This document shows, one piece after another, positions 49,661 through 57,588 of a stretch of DNA of 64,000 nucleotides. The DNA is from DATBSK01 sp964501785 (lineage in GTDB: Bacteria > Actinomycetota > Acidimicrobiia > IMCC26256 > PALSA-555). The position numbers and the translations under genes are program-made. The DNA is taken from assembly GCA_964501785.1 (NCBI GenBank), contig CAZCUD010000009.1, positions 84,762-148,761 on the forward strand, written 5' to 3'. The first letter of the stretch is position 1, and each line of letters starts with the position of its first letter. Under the pieces are notes generated by a model. It was not told the origin of the DNA. It did no database searches and was given only the letters and a program-made list of their open reading frames with translations.

Positions 49661-50476
49661 ATGAACGCAGCGAACACCTTGCCGACCGACCCGCTCGATC
49701 TCGGCGGGCGAGTCGCCGTCGTGACCGGTGCCAGCACCGGGATCGGCGCCGCGACGGTCCGTGTGCTCGCCGCACACGGCGCCACGGTCGCGTACTGCGC
49801 GCGCCACGACGACGCGCTCCAGGCGCTCGCGGGCGAGTGCGAAGGTCTGCCGGGACAGGTCCACCCCATCACGGCCGACCTGACCGACGCCGGCTCGGTC
49901 GAGCAGCTCTGCGACGCGGTCGAGGCCCGCGTCGGAGCGCCCGACACCCTCGTCAACAACGTCGGCGCGTCACCGTCGCGCAACTTCCTCTACATGAGCG
50001 ACGACGACTGGCGCGACCTCTACGAGCTCAACGTGCTGTCCGCCGTGCGCTGCACCCGTCGGTTCCTGCCTGCGATGCGATCGGCGCGCTTCGGGCGGAT
50101 CGTGATGATCTCCAGCGTCGCGGCCAGACAGCCGAGCGCAGCTCTCATCGACTACGGGGCGACCAAGGCCGCCCTCGGTTCGGTGACCAAGGCCCTCGCC
50201 CGCAAGTACGCGGCAGACAACGTCCTCGTGAACGCGGTGCTGCCGGGCCGAGTCCGAACCGCGATGTGGGAGCGAGCGGCCGGCGAGATCGCGGAGTCCA
50301 GTGGGGAAGACGTGGAAGCCGTGTTCGCCGCTCGCAGCAAGGACATCCCGCTTGGTCGGTTCGGGACCTCCGAGGAGATCGCCGACGTCGTGCTCTTCCT
50401 GTGCTCCGGCCTGGCCGGCTACGTGACCGGCGCGGCGATCGACGTCGACGGAGGTCTCGGGTCTGGCCTCCACTGA
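49661..50476 (+). CDS. short-chain dehydrogenase/reductase
   Basis: 271 residues with a classical SDR: TGASTGIGAATV, NNVGA, the catalytic Ser in VMISSVAAR, YGATK and a C-terminal AIDVDGGLGSGLH. It is FabG-like in layout; the substrate is unknown. The ATG with GAGAGGGACGAG upstream is chosen over an earlier in-frame ATG. It is divergent from the exonuclease and followed after 74 bases by the phytoene-desaturase-like gene. Confidence 0.86.
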   Translation: MNAANTLPTDPLDLGGRVAVVTGASTGIGAATVRVLAAHGATVAYCARHDDALQALAGECEGLPGQVHPITADLTDAGSVEQLCDAVEARVGAPDTLVNNVGASPSRNFLYMSDDDWRDLYELNVLSAVRCTRRFLPAMRSARFGRIVMISSVAARQPSAALIDYGATKAALGSVTKALARKYAADNVLVNAVLPGRVRTAMWERAAGEIAESSGEDVEAVFAARSKDIPLGRFGTSEEIADVVLFLCSGLAGYVTGAAIDVDGGLGSGLH

Positions 50477-50550
50477 GGAGGCCGTCATCACGTCAGAATG
50501 GCTGCGAGCCTCGGGGATCGAGGCGCGAGCGATGGTGAACGAGGGTGGGG

Positions 50551-52110
50551 ATGGCTGACTACGACGCGATCGTGATCGGTGCGGGCCACAACGGTCTGAC
50601 AGCCGGCGCGGTGATGGCGCGCGACGGCATGCGCGTGCTGGTGCTCGAGAAGAACCAGTACGTCGGCGGGATGGCGGCCACCACCGAGCTGATCCGCGGG
50701 TACCGCTACGAGATCGCCGGGTCGATCCTCTTCCCCGTCCCCGATGTCATCTTCGACGAGCTCGACCTGGGCGCGTGCCCGACCCTCGAGTCGGAGGTGA
50801 TGTCGGTCAACGTCGGCGAGCCGGGGACCCCGCCGATGCTCTTCTACGCCGACCCCGAGCGCCTCATGAACCACCTGATCGAGACCAACGGCCTCGACGC
50901 GGTGACCGGCATGGCCGAGATCGCAGCCTGGTGCGAGGCGCCGGCCCGAGCGATCGGCCGCCGCGACGTCCGCCAGCCACCGAAGACGCTCGACGAGATG
51001 TTCGCGTGCGCGACGAACGAGCAAGAGCGCGAAGCGATCCGCACCGCGATGTTCGGCTCGGTGATGGACGTCGTCGACCGCTACCTCCCCGATCCCGAGC
51101 GCCACGGCGCGCTGCGCGGGATGCTCGCCTTCCTCGCGGTCAACTCGACGTACCGGGGCCCGTACTCGCCCGGCAGCGCGCTGTGCCTGGCCTTCGCGCT
51201 GACGGCGCCAGGCACGCAGATGATCCGGAAGATCCGGGGCGGGATCGGCGCGCTCAGCGCGCATGTGCAGCAGCTGCTCGAAGCCCACGGCGGCGCGGTG
51301 CGGCTACACGCGAAGGTCGACGAGATCCTCGTCGAGGGCGGCCGGGTCACCGGCGTCCGCCTCGTCGACGGTGAGGTCATCAGCGCTCCGATCGTGGTCT
51401 CCAACCTCGATCCGACCCTGACGTTCGCGAAGCTGCTCGCCCCCGACGTGGTGCCCGAGGCGCTGCGCCAACGGGTCGACGCCATCGACCACCGCGCCGC
51501 CTACGTGCAGGTGCACTTCGCGCTCGACGGGCTGCCCGAGTTCGTCGACGAGTACGCCGTGATCAACGAAGGCACGCGGCGTGCGCAGGTCGGCGTGTTC
51601 AGCACCCCCGAGCAGATGCAGAGCGACTTCGAGGGCTGCATGCGCGGCGAGGTGCCGGCGTCCCCGTCGTTCGGGCTCCAGATCCCCAGCGTGCTCGACG
51701 CCGACCTCGCCCCCGAGGGCAAGCACGCCGCGAGCGCGTACGCGTTCTACTTCCCGATCGTCGGCACTCGGGAGGAGCAGAACCGCCTCGGCGACCTCAT
51801 GGCCGATCGCGTCGTCGAGCGAGTCGCGCAGATGGCGCCGAACTTCCCCGACATCATCGAGCGCCGGGTCGTGTACCCGTCGTACACCTTCGAGCTGATG
51901 TTCGGGGCGACGGGCGGCGACTTCTGCCACGGGCTGCTGCACCCCGAGCTCATGGGGCCCTTCCGTCCCGGGCCGCGGGGCTGGATCGACCAGCCGATCC
52001 CGGTCGACGGGCTGTTCCTGTCGAGCACGGGCTGTCACGGCGGCCCGGGCGTCACCTTCATCCCCGGCTACAACGCGGGCTACGCCGCGCTCGAGTCGTT
52101 CCACGGCTGA
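50551..52110 (+). CDS. FAD-dependent phytoene-desaturase/CrtI-like oxidoreductase
   Basis: 519 residues. The N-terminal dinucleotide fold DAIVIGAGHNGLTAGAVMARDGMRVLVLEKN and the C-terminal SSTGCHGGPGVTFIPGYNAGYAALE are the CrtI/carotene-isomerase type signatures. In this family FAD is used to desaturate, isomerise or saturate isoprenoid chains. The nearest relatives in actinobacteria without a crt cluster are of unknown function, and no phytoene synthase gene is in the window. The ATG is preferred (GAGG six bases before it) over a GTG two codons earlier. Confidence 0.85.
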   Translation: MADYDAIVIGAGHNGLTAGAVMARDGMRVLVLEKNQYVGGMAATTELIRGYRYEIAGSILFPVPDVIFDELDLGACPTLESEVMSVNVGEPGTPPMLFYADPERLMNHLIETNGLDAVTGMAEIAAWCEAPARAIGRRDVRQPPKTLDEMFACATNEQEREAIRTAMFGSVMDVVDRYLPDPERHGALRGMLAFLAVNSTYRGPYSPGSALCLAFALTAPGTQMIRKIRGGIGALSAHVQQLLEAHGGAVRLHAKVDEILVEGGRVTGVRLVDGEVISAPIVVSNLDPTLTFAKLLAPDVVPEALRQRVDAIDHRAAYVQVHFALDGLPEFVDEYAVINEGTRRAQVGVFSTPEQMQSDFEGCMRGEVPASPSFGLQIPSVLDADLAPEGKHAASAYAFYFPIVGTREEQNRLGDLMADRVVERVAQMAPNFPDIIERRVVYPSYTFELMFGATGGDFCHGLLHPELMGPFRPGPRGWIDQPIPVDGLFLSSTGCHGGPGVTFIPGYNAGYAALESFHG

Positions 52111-52179
52111 GCATCAGAACACCGTCGTCTTCAAGATCCCGATGCGGCGACGCCGGCGGCCGATGGGGCGGGCCCGCGA

Positions 52180-52758
52180 TCAGGTCGCGGTGGTCCCGTC
52201 GAGCGACTCGCGCACGATGTCGGCGTGGCCCGCGTGCTGTGCGGTCTCGGCGATGACGTGGAGGACGACTCGGCGCGCACTGTGTGTGGTCCCAGGCTCG
52301 TGCCACGGCGCGTCGGGCAGGGGGTGGCTCACCGACAGGTCGGGCAACGTGGCGACGATCTCGTCGGTGCGTGCCCCGACCGTCGCATAGCGCTCGAGGA
52401 TCGCCGCGAGCGTCTCACCGGGGAGCATCTGGAACTGCTGCTCCCGTTCGACGATCCACTGGGGCAGCTCGCGGGCGGTGCCGGACATGAGATCGTCCCA
52501 GGTGACGCCGTCGGGCAGCTCGTAGCGCATCGCGCTCGGGCCCTCGAGCACGAAGCGCATCCATGCCTCCTCGACCGCCGTCACGTGCTTCACGAGGCCG
52601 CCGATGCACAGCGCGCTCGCCGTCGGTCGCTCACCGGCCTGGGCGTCGTCGAGGCCCCGCGCGGCCTGGACGAGGGCCTGGCGCGCGGTCACGAGCTCGG
52701 CGAGCAGGTCTGCACGCTCGTCGTCGAGGGGTACGGCCGGGGAAGCGGAGCTGGTCAC
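52180..52758 (-). CDS. DinB/DUF664-family protein
   Basis: 192 residues with a four-helix DinB fold: ADLLAELVTARQALVQAARGLDD, GLVKHVTAVEEAWM (His in helix 2), and VLHVIAETAQHAGHADIVRESLDG (two more His, the usual metal site). Members bind divalent metal and some act with mycothiol. The GTG start comes 47 bases after the chrA gene on the same strand, so it may be the end of the metal-resistance transcript. Function unknown. Confidence 0.8.
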   Translation of the reverse strand: MTSSASPAVPLDDERADLLAELVTARQALVQAARGLDDAQAGERPTASALCIGGLVKHVTAVEEAWMRFVLEGPSAMRYELPDGVTWDDLMSGTARELPQWIVEREQQFQMLPGETLAAILERYATVGARTDEIVATLPDLSVSHPLPDAPWHEPGTTHSARRVVLHVIAETAQHAGHADIVRESLDGTTAT

Positions 52759-52805
52759 GGTCGGGTCCCTTCGGTCGACGTCACGGACACGTGGCGGGCT
52801 GCCTA

Positions 52806-53945
52806 CTACGCGATCACAGCGCTGAGGATCCCGATCATCGCACCAGCGGCGATGAGCCAGGCCGAGTTGATCTTGGTCCGCAACAGGAGTGCGAGCGCGA
52901 CGACCCCGAGCAACACCGTGAACACGTCGGAGAAGGCGTCTCGGGCGAGGATGACGAGCACGCCGGCCATGAGCCCGAGCGACGCGACGGTCACCCCGCG
53001 GAGGAACGCGCGAGCGCTCGCGTTGCGCTGCATCCAGCGCACGATCGGGCCGAGGAAGGCGACGAAGACGAACGCGGGCAGGAAGATCCCGATGGTCGCG
53101 ACGGCGGCACCGGCGATGCCGTCGATCTGCCAGCCGACGAACGTCGCCGTGGTGAACACCGGTCCGGGCGTGACCTGCCCGACGGTCACCGCGTCGAGCA
53201 GCTGCTGGTTGGTCAGCCATCCGAGGTCGTCGACCAAGTTCGTCTCCAGGAAGGCGAGCAGCACGTAGCCGCTGCCGTACAGGATGCTGCCGATCTCGAG
53301 GAAGACGAGGAAGAGGCGGCCGAGGGAGACAGGCACCGCGGCCACGAGCAGCGCCGGAAGCGCCAGGACGTTCGTGCTCCTCGACAGCCGATGCCGGTGC
53401 TCCCACAGCAGGGCGACGATGCCGGCGCCGCCGAGGATGACCAGCTCGTGCACGTCGAGGAGGAACGCGGTGAAGGCCGCGACCCCGAGGATCGCGGCGA
53501 GCACGTCGGTCAGCGCGGTGCGCCCGAGCCCGACGACCGCCTGCGCGATCACGGCGATGATCACCGGGAGGATCCCGTAGCGGAGGTCGACGACCGCCGG
53601 GTCGGTGCCGTAGCGCTCGTAGAGCGCCGCGAGCACACCGACGATCAGGACGGCCGGCGTGATGAAGCACACCCCGGCGACGACGAGGCCGCGCCAGCCG
53701 GCCCGCTGGTGCCCCAGGTGGATGGCGAGCTCGGTCGAGTTGGGGCCGGGGATCAGGTTCGTGGCGCCGACCCAGTCGAGGAACGCCCGGTCGTCCATCC
53801 ACTCGCGACGGCGGACGACCTCGTCCCGCATCAGCGCGATGTGCGCGGCCGGACCGCCGAAGCCGATGACGCCGAGCTTGGTGAACAGCCCGGCCACCTC
53901 GCGCAGCCGTCCGGCGCGCGAAGGAGTGCTGCTGCTGGCGCTCAT
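52806..53945 (-). CDS. chrA: chromate transporter, long-chain ChrA type
   Basis: 379 residues with about 10-12 helices and two homologous CHR domains. The first has KLGVIGFGGPAAHIALMRDEVVRRREWMDDRAFLD followed by NLIPGPNSTELAIHLG. The second has GSILYGSGYVLLAFLETNLVDDLGWLTNQQLLDAVTVGQVTPGPVFTTATFVG. ChrA exports chromate (CrO4 2-) from the cytoplasm and some members move other oxyanions. It follows the ArsR-ArsC fusion and a VOC protein on one strand, so expression is probably tied to the ArsR operator. Confidence 0.9.
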   Translation of the reverse strand: MSASSSTPSRAGRLREVAGLFTKLGVIGFGGPAAHIALMRDEVVRRREWMDDRAFLDWVGATNLIPGPNSTELAIHLGHQRAGWRGLVVAGVCFITPAVLIVGVLAALYERYGTDPAVVDLRYGILPVIIAVIAQAVVGLGRTALTDVLAAILGVAAFTAFLLDVHELVILGGAGIVALLWEHRHRLSRSTNVLALPALLVAAVPVSLGRLFLVFLEIGSILYGSGYVLLAFLETNLVDDLGWLTNQQLLDAVTVGQVTPGPVFTTATFVGWQIDGIAGAAVATIGIFLPAFVFVAFLGPIVRWMQRNASARAFLRGVTVASLGLMAGVLVILARDAFSDVFTVLLGVVALALLLRTKINSAWLIAAGAMIGILSAVIA

Positions 53946-53994
53946 CCGAGAAGCACTTGTCTCGTCGACGTGGCGCTCGGCGTCGGGGCGTGCG

Positions 53995-54378
53995 TCAGCC
54001 GCCGGGCTGGAACAGCTCGACGAAGTTGCCCGAGGGATCCTCGAGGAGCACCTGGGATCCACCCGGGCCGTCGACGACGTCGTTGCGGAACCTGAGCCCC
54101 GCCGCCCGGAGCCGCGCGACCTCGGCGTGAACGTCGTCGACGATGAAGTGGATCCGGTTCCACCCGCCGGGGATCGGCTGCTCGCCGTCGTCCATCGGAC
54201 GTCCCGCGGAGCTCGTCGGCCCGCTGAGGAGCAGACGCAGGCCGTCGCGCGCGACGTCGGCGAACGCGGGTGCCGCGTTCATCCCGACCACGAAGCCGAG
54301 GTGTCGGGTGTAGAAGTCGACCGACTCCTGCACGTCGTCGACCATGTAGCGGACGTTGACCATCTGCTGCTGCTCCAT
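53995..54378 (-). CDS. VOC-fold protein in the metal-resistance operon
   Basis: 127 residues: VNVRYMVDDVQESVDFYTRHLGFVVG, LLLSGPTSSAGRPMDDGEQPIPGGWNRIHFIVDDVHAEVARL and VLLEDPSGNFVELFQPGG. It contains no cysteine, so it lacks the vicinal cysteine site of the organoarsenical lyase ArsI, although that enzyme has this fold. The gene lies nine bases after the ArsR-ArsC fusion and 49 before chrA. It has GAGGAGGA upstream. It may be a resistance or isomerase protein; not assigned. Confidence 0.8.
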   Translation of the reverse strand: MEQQQMVNVRYMVDDVQESVDFYTRHLGFVVGMNAAPAFADVARDGLRLLLSGPTSSAGRPMDDGEQPIPGGWNRIHFIVDDVHAEVARLRAAGLRFRNDVVDGPGGSQVLLEDPSGNFVELFQPGG

Positions 54379-54387
54379 GTCTCCTCC

Positions 54388-55173
54388 TCAGGGCGTGGGT
54401 GCGAGATCGGTCGGTGTGGCGAGCGCGGCGAGCAGGAACCCGACTCGGCTCTCGATCGCCGCCGCGGTCCGGCGGAACGCGGGCAGACTCGCGTCGTCGT
54501 CGACGTGGCCGATCGCAGGGTCGGGGATGCTCCAGTGGATCGTCTCGGGCGCGCCGGGCCAGTCGGGGCACACCTCGCGCACCCGGTCGCAGAGGGTCAC
54601 GATGCAGTCGAAGTGCTCTGTCGCGAGCTCGTCGAGGTGCTTGGGCCGTTGCTCGGAGATGTCGATCCCGTGCTCGTCGCGCATCACGCGCACCGCGTTC
54701 GGGTGCAGCGGCTTGGGACGGCTGCCTGCACTCCGCGCCTCGACCACGCCACCTGACCGCTCTCGCATGAACGCTTCCGCGATCTGCGATCGCGCGCTGT
54801 TGCCGGTGCAGAGGAACAGGACCCGCGTCCCTGCGCTCGGCGCGGGCTGCGTCCGTGGTGGCGGCACCAGCCGCAGGCCGGGGTGGAGGTCGGCACCGGT
54901 CGCGCCCAGCAGCGAGGCGATCCGGCCGAGGTCGGCGGAGTAGTAGCTGTCGCGGCCGTCGGCCGAGCTGCGTCGCGCCGCCACCAGGTCGGCGTCCCGC
55001 AGCCGGGCGAGGTGGTACGAGACCAGGCTCTGGGGGCGACCGACCAGCCGGGTCAGCTCGTGGACCATCCGGTCGCTGCGTGCCAGCTCGCCGAGCAGGC
55101 GCCAGCGCAGCGGATGCCCGACGACCCGCAGGAACGCCGGCAGCTGCGCGTCGTGGATCGCGGGGCGCGTCAC
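54388..55173 (-). CDS. fusion of ArsR-type repressor and thiol arsenate reductase (LMW-PTP type)
   Basis: 261 residues. Residues about 8-95 are an ArsR winged helix (HPLRWRLLGELARSDRMVHELTRLVGRPQSLVSYHLARLRDADLV). Residues about 115-260 are a low-molecular-weight phosphatase-type reductase with P-loop LCTGNSARSQ (Cys122, Arg128) and SIPDPAIG near 225. It would reduce arsenate to arsenite using a thiol (mycothiol/mycoredoxin in actinobacteria) and repress its own promoter. No CVC-type metal site is visible in the repressor part. The GTG start lies 7 bases after a TATTTC hexamer and 14 bases beyond a dyad of ATCAAG/CTTGAT, so repression of this promoter is likely. Confidence 0.85.
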   Translation of the reverse strand: MTRPAIHDAQLPAFLRVVGHPLRWRLLGELARSDRMVHELTRLVGRPQSLVSYHLARLRDADLVAARRSSADGRDSYYSADLGRIASLLGATGADLHPGLRLVPPPRTQPAPSAGTRVLFLCTGNSARSQIAEAFMRERSGGVVEARSAGSRPKPLHPNAVRVMRDEHGIDISEQRPKHLDELATEHFDCIVTLCDRVREVCPDWPGAPETIHWSIPDPAIGHVDDDASLPAFRRTAAAIESRVGFLLAALATPTDLAPTP

Positions 55174-55187
55174 GCCCTCAGAAATAC

Positions 55188-55211
55188 ATCAAGACGGCTT
55201 GATGGATCAAG
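55188..55211. promoter_or_regulatory. ArsR-type operator: three ATCAAG/CTTGAT half sites
   Basis: ATCAAG (55188), CTTGAT (55198) and ATCAAG (55206) form two overlapping perfect dyads with 4- and 2-base spacers. The ATCAA...TTGAT pattern is typical of ArsR/SmtB-family operators. The site overlaps a leftward TTGATC / 18 bases / TATTTC promoter for the ArsR-ArsC fusion, which would then be leaderless, and lies seven bases before the rightward -35. Confidence 0.65.
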
Positions 55212-55217
55212 CCTCCG

Positions 55218-55244
55218 TTGACGGAGCGGGTTCGTGCGTAGCAT
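55218..55244 (+). promoter_or_regulatory. putative promoter of the radical SAM operon (TTGACG ... TAGCAT)
   Basis: TTGACG at 55218 and TAGCAT at 55239 are separated by 15 bases, slightly short of the usual 16-18. The -35 lies inside a CTCCGT-TG-ACGGAG dyad (55213-55226) next to the ArsR-type operator. Confidence 0.4.
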
Positions 55245-55284
55245 CGGCGCCGAGGTGCGACCGGGGGACGCCCCGGCCGGCCAC

Positions 55285-55306
55285 CGATCGTCGGCTCCGA
55301 CGATCG
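55285..55306. promoter_or_regulatory. 22-base palindrome in the radical SAM gene leader
   Basis: Ten-base arms (starting CGATCGTCGG) surround a two-base CT centre, three bases before the AGGAGG of the radical SAM gene. It could be a second operator or an RNA hairpin next to the ribosome site. Confidence 0.45.
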
Positions 55307-55320
55307 TCAGGAGGCGTCGC

Positions 55321-56751
55321 GTGGCCACACGCCCGTTGGCTCGGCATCCCGAAGTCGCGGCGACACCGCTCGCGGTGACCAAGGCGCTGTGCCCGCGCTG
55401 CCTGCGCCTGCTCCCAGCGGAGACGGTGGAGCGCGACGGCGCCGTCTACCTGCGCCGTGAGTGCGAGCAGCACGGTCCCGCGGAGACGATGGTCCTGTCC
55501 GACGCTTCGTGGTGGCACTGGAGTCGCCGGTTCGTGCGGCCCGGGCGTGAGCCGGCCCAGCACGCGACCGAGACGGTCCACGGATGCCCCTACGACTGCG
55601 GCTTCTGCCCGGAGCACCAGCAGCACGCGTGCGTGACCGTGTTCGAGATCACCGAGTCGTGCAACCTGACCTGCCCGGCGTGCTTCGCGGGGGACGCGCA
55701 CGTCGTGCACCGCACGCTCGACGAGGTGCGGGGCATGGCGGAGGGGCTCCTGCGCGCCGAAGGCGGACAGGCCGACGTCGTGATGCTCTCGGGCGGCGAG
55801 CCGACAGTGCACCCCCGGTTCCTCGAGATCGTCGACGAGCTGCGAACGATGCCGATCTCGTACCTGGTGGTCAACACCAACGGGCTCCGCGTCGCCCGGG
55901 ACCCCGACTTCGCGCGGCGGCTGGCCGAGCGAGACCTGCTCGTGTACCTCCAGTTCGACGGCTTCGCGCCCGACACCTACGAGACCCTGCGCGGTCGGCG
56001 CGACCTCCTCGACGTGAAGCTCGAGGCACTCGAGCGCCTCGAGGCCGCCGGCGCGCGCGTCGTGCTGGTCGCGACGCTCGTGAAGGGCGTCAACGATCAC
56101 GAGATCGGTGACATCGTCCGCTTCGGTGCGGAACGACCCGGCGTGCGGGCGGTCTCGCTGCAACCGCAGTTCGCGGCCGGGCGGTTCGTCCCCTTCGATC
56201 CTGCTGACCGGATCACCGTGACCGACGTGATCGACGAGATCGACGCCACCAGCGGCCTGTTCACGCGTGACGACTTCGTGCCGATCCCGTGCTGCGACCC
56301 GATGTGCACGGCGGCCACGTACGCCTGGATCAACGACGGTCAGGTCATCCCGGTCACGCAGCTGGTGCCGGTGGAGGACTACCTCGACTACGTCGAGAAC
56401 ACCTCGATGCCCAACCTGTCCGACGCCTTCCGCGCCGACGTCGACGAGATGCGAGAGACCTTGCTGCGCCTCTACTCGAAGGGGTCGCCGGCCGGCTCCG
56501 ATCGGCAGGTCGAGGCGTTCGTGTGCGCGTGCGACCCGTTGTTCGCCGAGTTCGATCGCATCGCCGACATCCCCGGTGAGGTGTTCGCAGTGACGATCGA
56601 AGGATTCATGGACCGGTTCAACTTCGACGCCACCCGAGTCACGAAGTGCTGCATCCAGGAGGCGCTTCCCGACGGGCGCATCGTCCCGTTCTGCGCGTTC
56701 AACACGCTCTACCGGTTCGAGCCGGGGCAGCGAGCGGTGCCGCAACCGTGA
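55321..56751 (+). CDS. cysteine-rich radical SAM enzyme (MJ0619/class D methylase-like)
   Basis: 476 residues. The [4Fe-4S]/SAM motif is CNLTCPAC (Cys114, 118, 121), followed by LSGGEPTVHPRFLEI (GGE motif) and VNTNGLRVA. An N-terminal CPRCL (24-27), Cys48, CPYDCGFC (89-96) and Cys104, and a C-terminal CC...PFC block (KCCIQEALPDGRIVPFC), suggest extra metal centres, as in the class D radical SAM methylase group (MJ0619, tetraether synthase relatives). The GTG start is set by AGGAGG six bases upstream. It is divergent from ArsR-ArsC and coupled to a methyltransferase, so arsenic (or other metalloid) biotransformation is inferred, with pterin or lipid chemistry as alternatives. Confidence 0.8.
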   Translation: MATRPLARHPEVAATPLAVTKALCPRCLRLLPAETVERDGAVYLRRECEQHGPAETMVLSDASWWHWSRRFVRPGREPAQHATETVHGCPYDCGFCPEHQQHACVTVFEITESCNLTCPACFAGDAHVVHRTLDEVRGMAEGLLRAEGGQADVVMLSGGEPTVHPRFLEIVDELRTMPISYLVVNTNGLRVARDPDFARRLAERDLLVYLQFDGFAPDTYETLRGRRDLLDVKLEALERLEAAGARVVLVATLVKGVNDHEIGDIVRFGAERPGVRAVSLQPQFAAGRFVPFDPADRITVTDVIDEIDATSGLFTRDDFVPIPCCDPMCTAATYAWINDGQVIPVTQLVPVEDYLDYVENTSMPNLSDAFRADVDEMRETLLRLYSKGSPAGSDRQVEAFVCACDPLFAEFDRIADIPGEVFAVTIEGFMDRFNFDATRVTKCCIQEALPDGRIVPFCAFNTLYRFEPGQRAVPQP

Positions 56752-57584
56752 GAGCGTCCCTTCCGGCGCCCCCACTCGACGCGGAGGCGTTCAAGTGCAC
56801 CTGCACCGAGTGGTGGGGTCATCCCGCCGTGCAGCTCCTCGTCGGTGACGCGCTCCGACCGGGAGGGGCCGAGCTCACCGCATCGCTCGTCGACGGGCTC
56901 ACGATGCGACCCGGCTCGCGGGCGCTCGACGTGGGATCGGGCGCCGGCGTCACCCTCGAGCTGCTGGCAGCTCGCGGCCTGGCGGCGGTCGGTGTCGACT
57001 ACGGCGCGGTGCTCGCCGATCAGGCCGGGCAGTTCGCGCCGACGGTCGTCGGCGACGGCGAGTGCCTGCCGTTCTCGTCCGCGGCCTTCGAGCTGGTGAC
57101 GATGGAGTGCGTGCTCTCGGCACTGCCCGACAAGCCGACCGCGGTGCGCGAGGTCCGACGCGCGCTCGCACCGGGCGGTGCGTTCGTGCTCACCGACATG
57201 ACGGTGACCCGCCCGCTTCCCGAGCCGCTCGACTCGCTTCTCGCCTGGGTCGCGTGTGCCGGCGGTGCGCTCTCGACGCCGACCTACGCCGAGCTGTTGG
57301 CCGACCACGGCTTCGAGGTGACGCGGGTCGAGGACCACGGGGCTTCGGTCGCGGCGTTCGTCGCCAAGGCGCGGCGCCGACTCGCGCTGCTGCACGGCGC
57401 CGTCAGCGTGGGGATCGTGCCCGATCCGGAGGCGATGGTCGGTCCGTGGCTCGACGACCTGCGCGCGTCGACGCCCGGGAGCGACGATCTCGTCTCGCTC
57501 GGTCGCAGCGTGCTCGGTGACGTCGCCGACGCCGTGCGCGCGGGACAGATCGGCTACTGCGCGCTGGTCGCGCGGGCGGTCTGA
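56748..57584 (+). CDS. class I SAM-dependent methyltransferase, arsenic-locus type
   Basis: 278 residues. SAM-binding motif LDVGSGAGVTLELLAARG (about 60), GVDYGAVLADQAG, a DGECLPFSSAAFELVTMECVLSALPDKPTAVREVRRALAPGGAFVLTDM core. The N-terminus has a KCTCTEWW cysteine pair (residues about 17-19), and Cys residues also sit in GECLPF and MECVLS. Arsenite methyltransferases use cysteines to hold As(III), but this is not a clear ArsM. The GTG start overlaps the stop of the radical SAM gene (GTGA), so both are made together. Alternative: methylation of a lipid or thiol unrelated to arsenic. Confidence 0.78.
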   Translation: MRASLPAPPLDAEAFKCTCTEWWGHPAVQLLVGDALRPGGAELTASLVDGLTMRPGSRALDVGSGAGVTLELLAARGLAAVGVDYGAVLADQAGQFAPTVVGDGECLPFSSAAFELVTMECVLSALPDKPTAVREVRRALAPGGAFVLTDMTVTRPLPEPLDSLLAWVACAGGALSTPTYAELLADHGFEVTRVEDHGASVAAFVAKARRRLALLHGAVSVGIVPDPEAMVGPWLDDLRASTPGSDDLVSLGRSVLGDVADAVRAGQIGYCALVARAV

Positions 57585-57588
57585 GCGC

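Noticed and set aside
53995..54378. VOC protein as the organoarsenical lyase ArsI
   Set aside because: The protein has no cysteine, while ArsI needs a vicinal cysteine pair to hold the arsenic.
56748..57584. Calling the methyltransferase ArsM
   Set aside because: Cysteines are present, but their spacing and the N-terminal region do not match the known ArsM layout, so only the superfamily is claimed.
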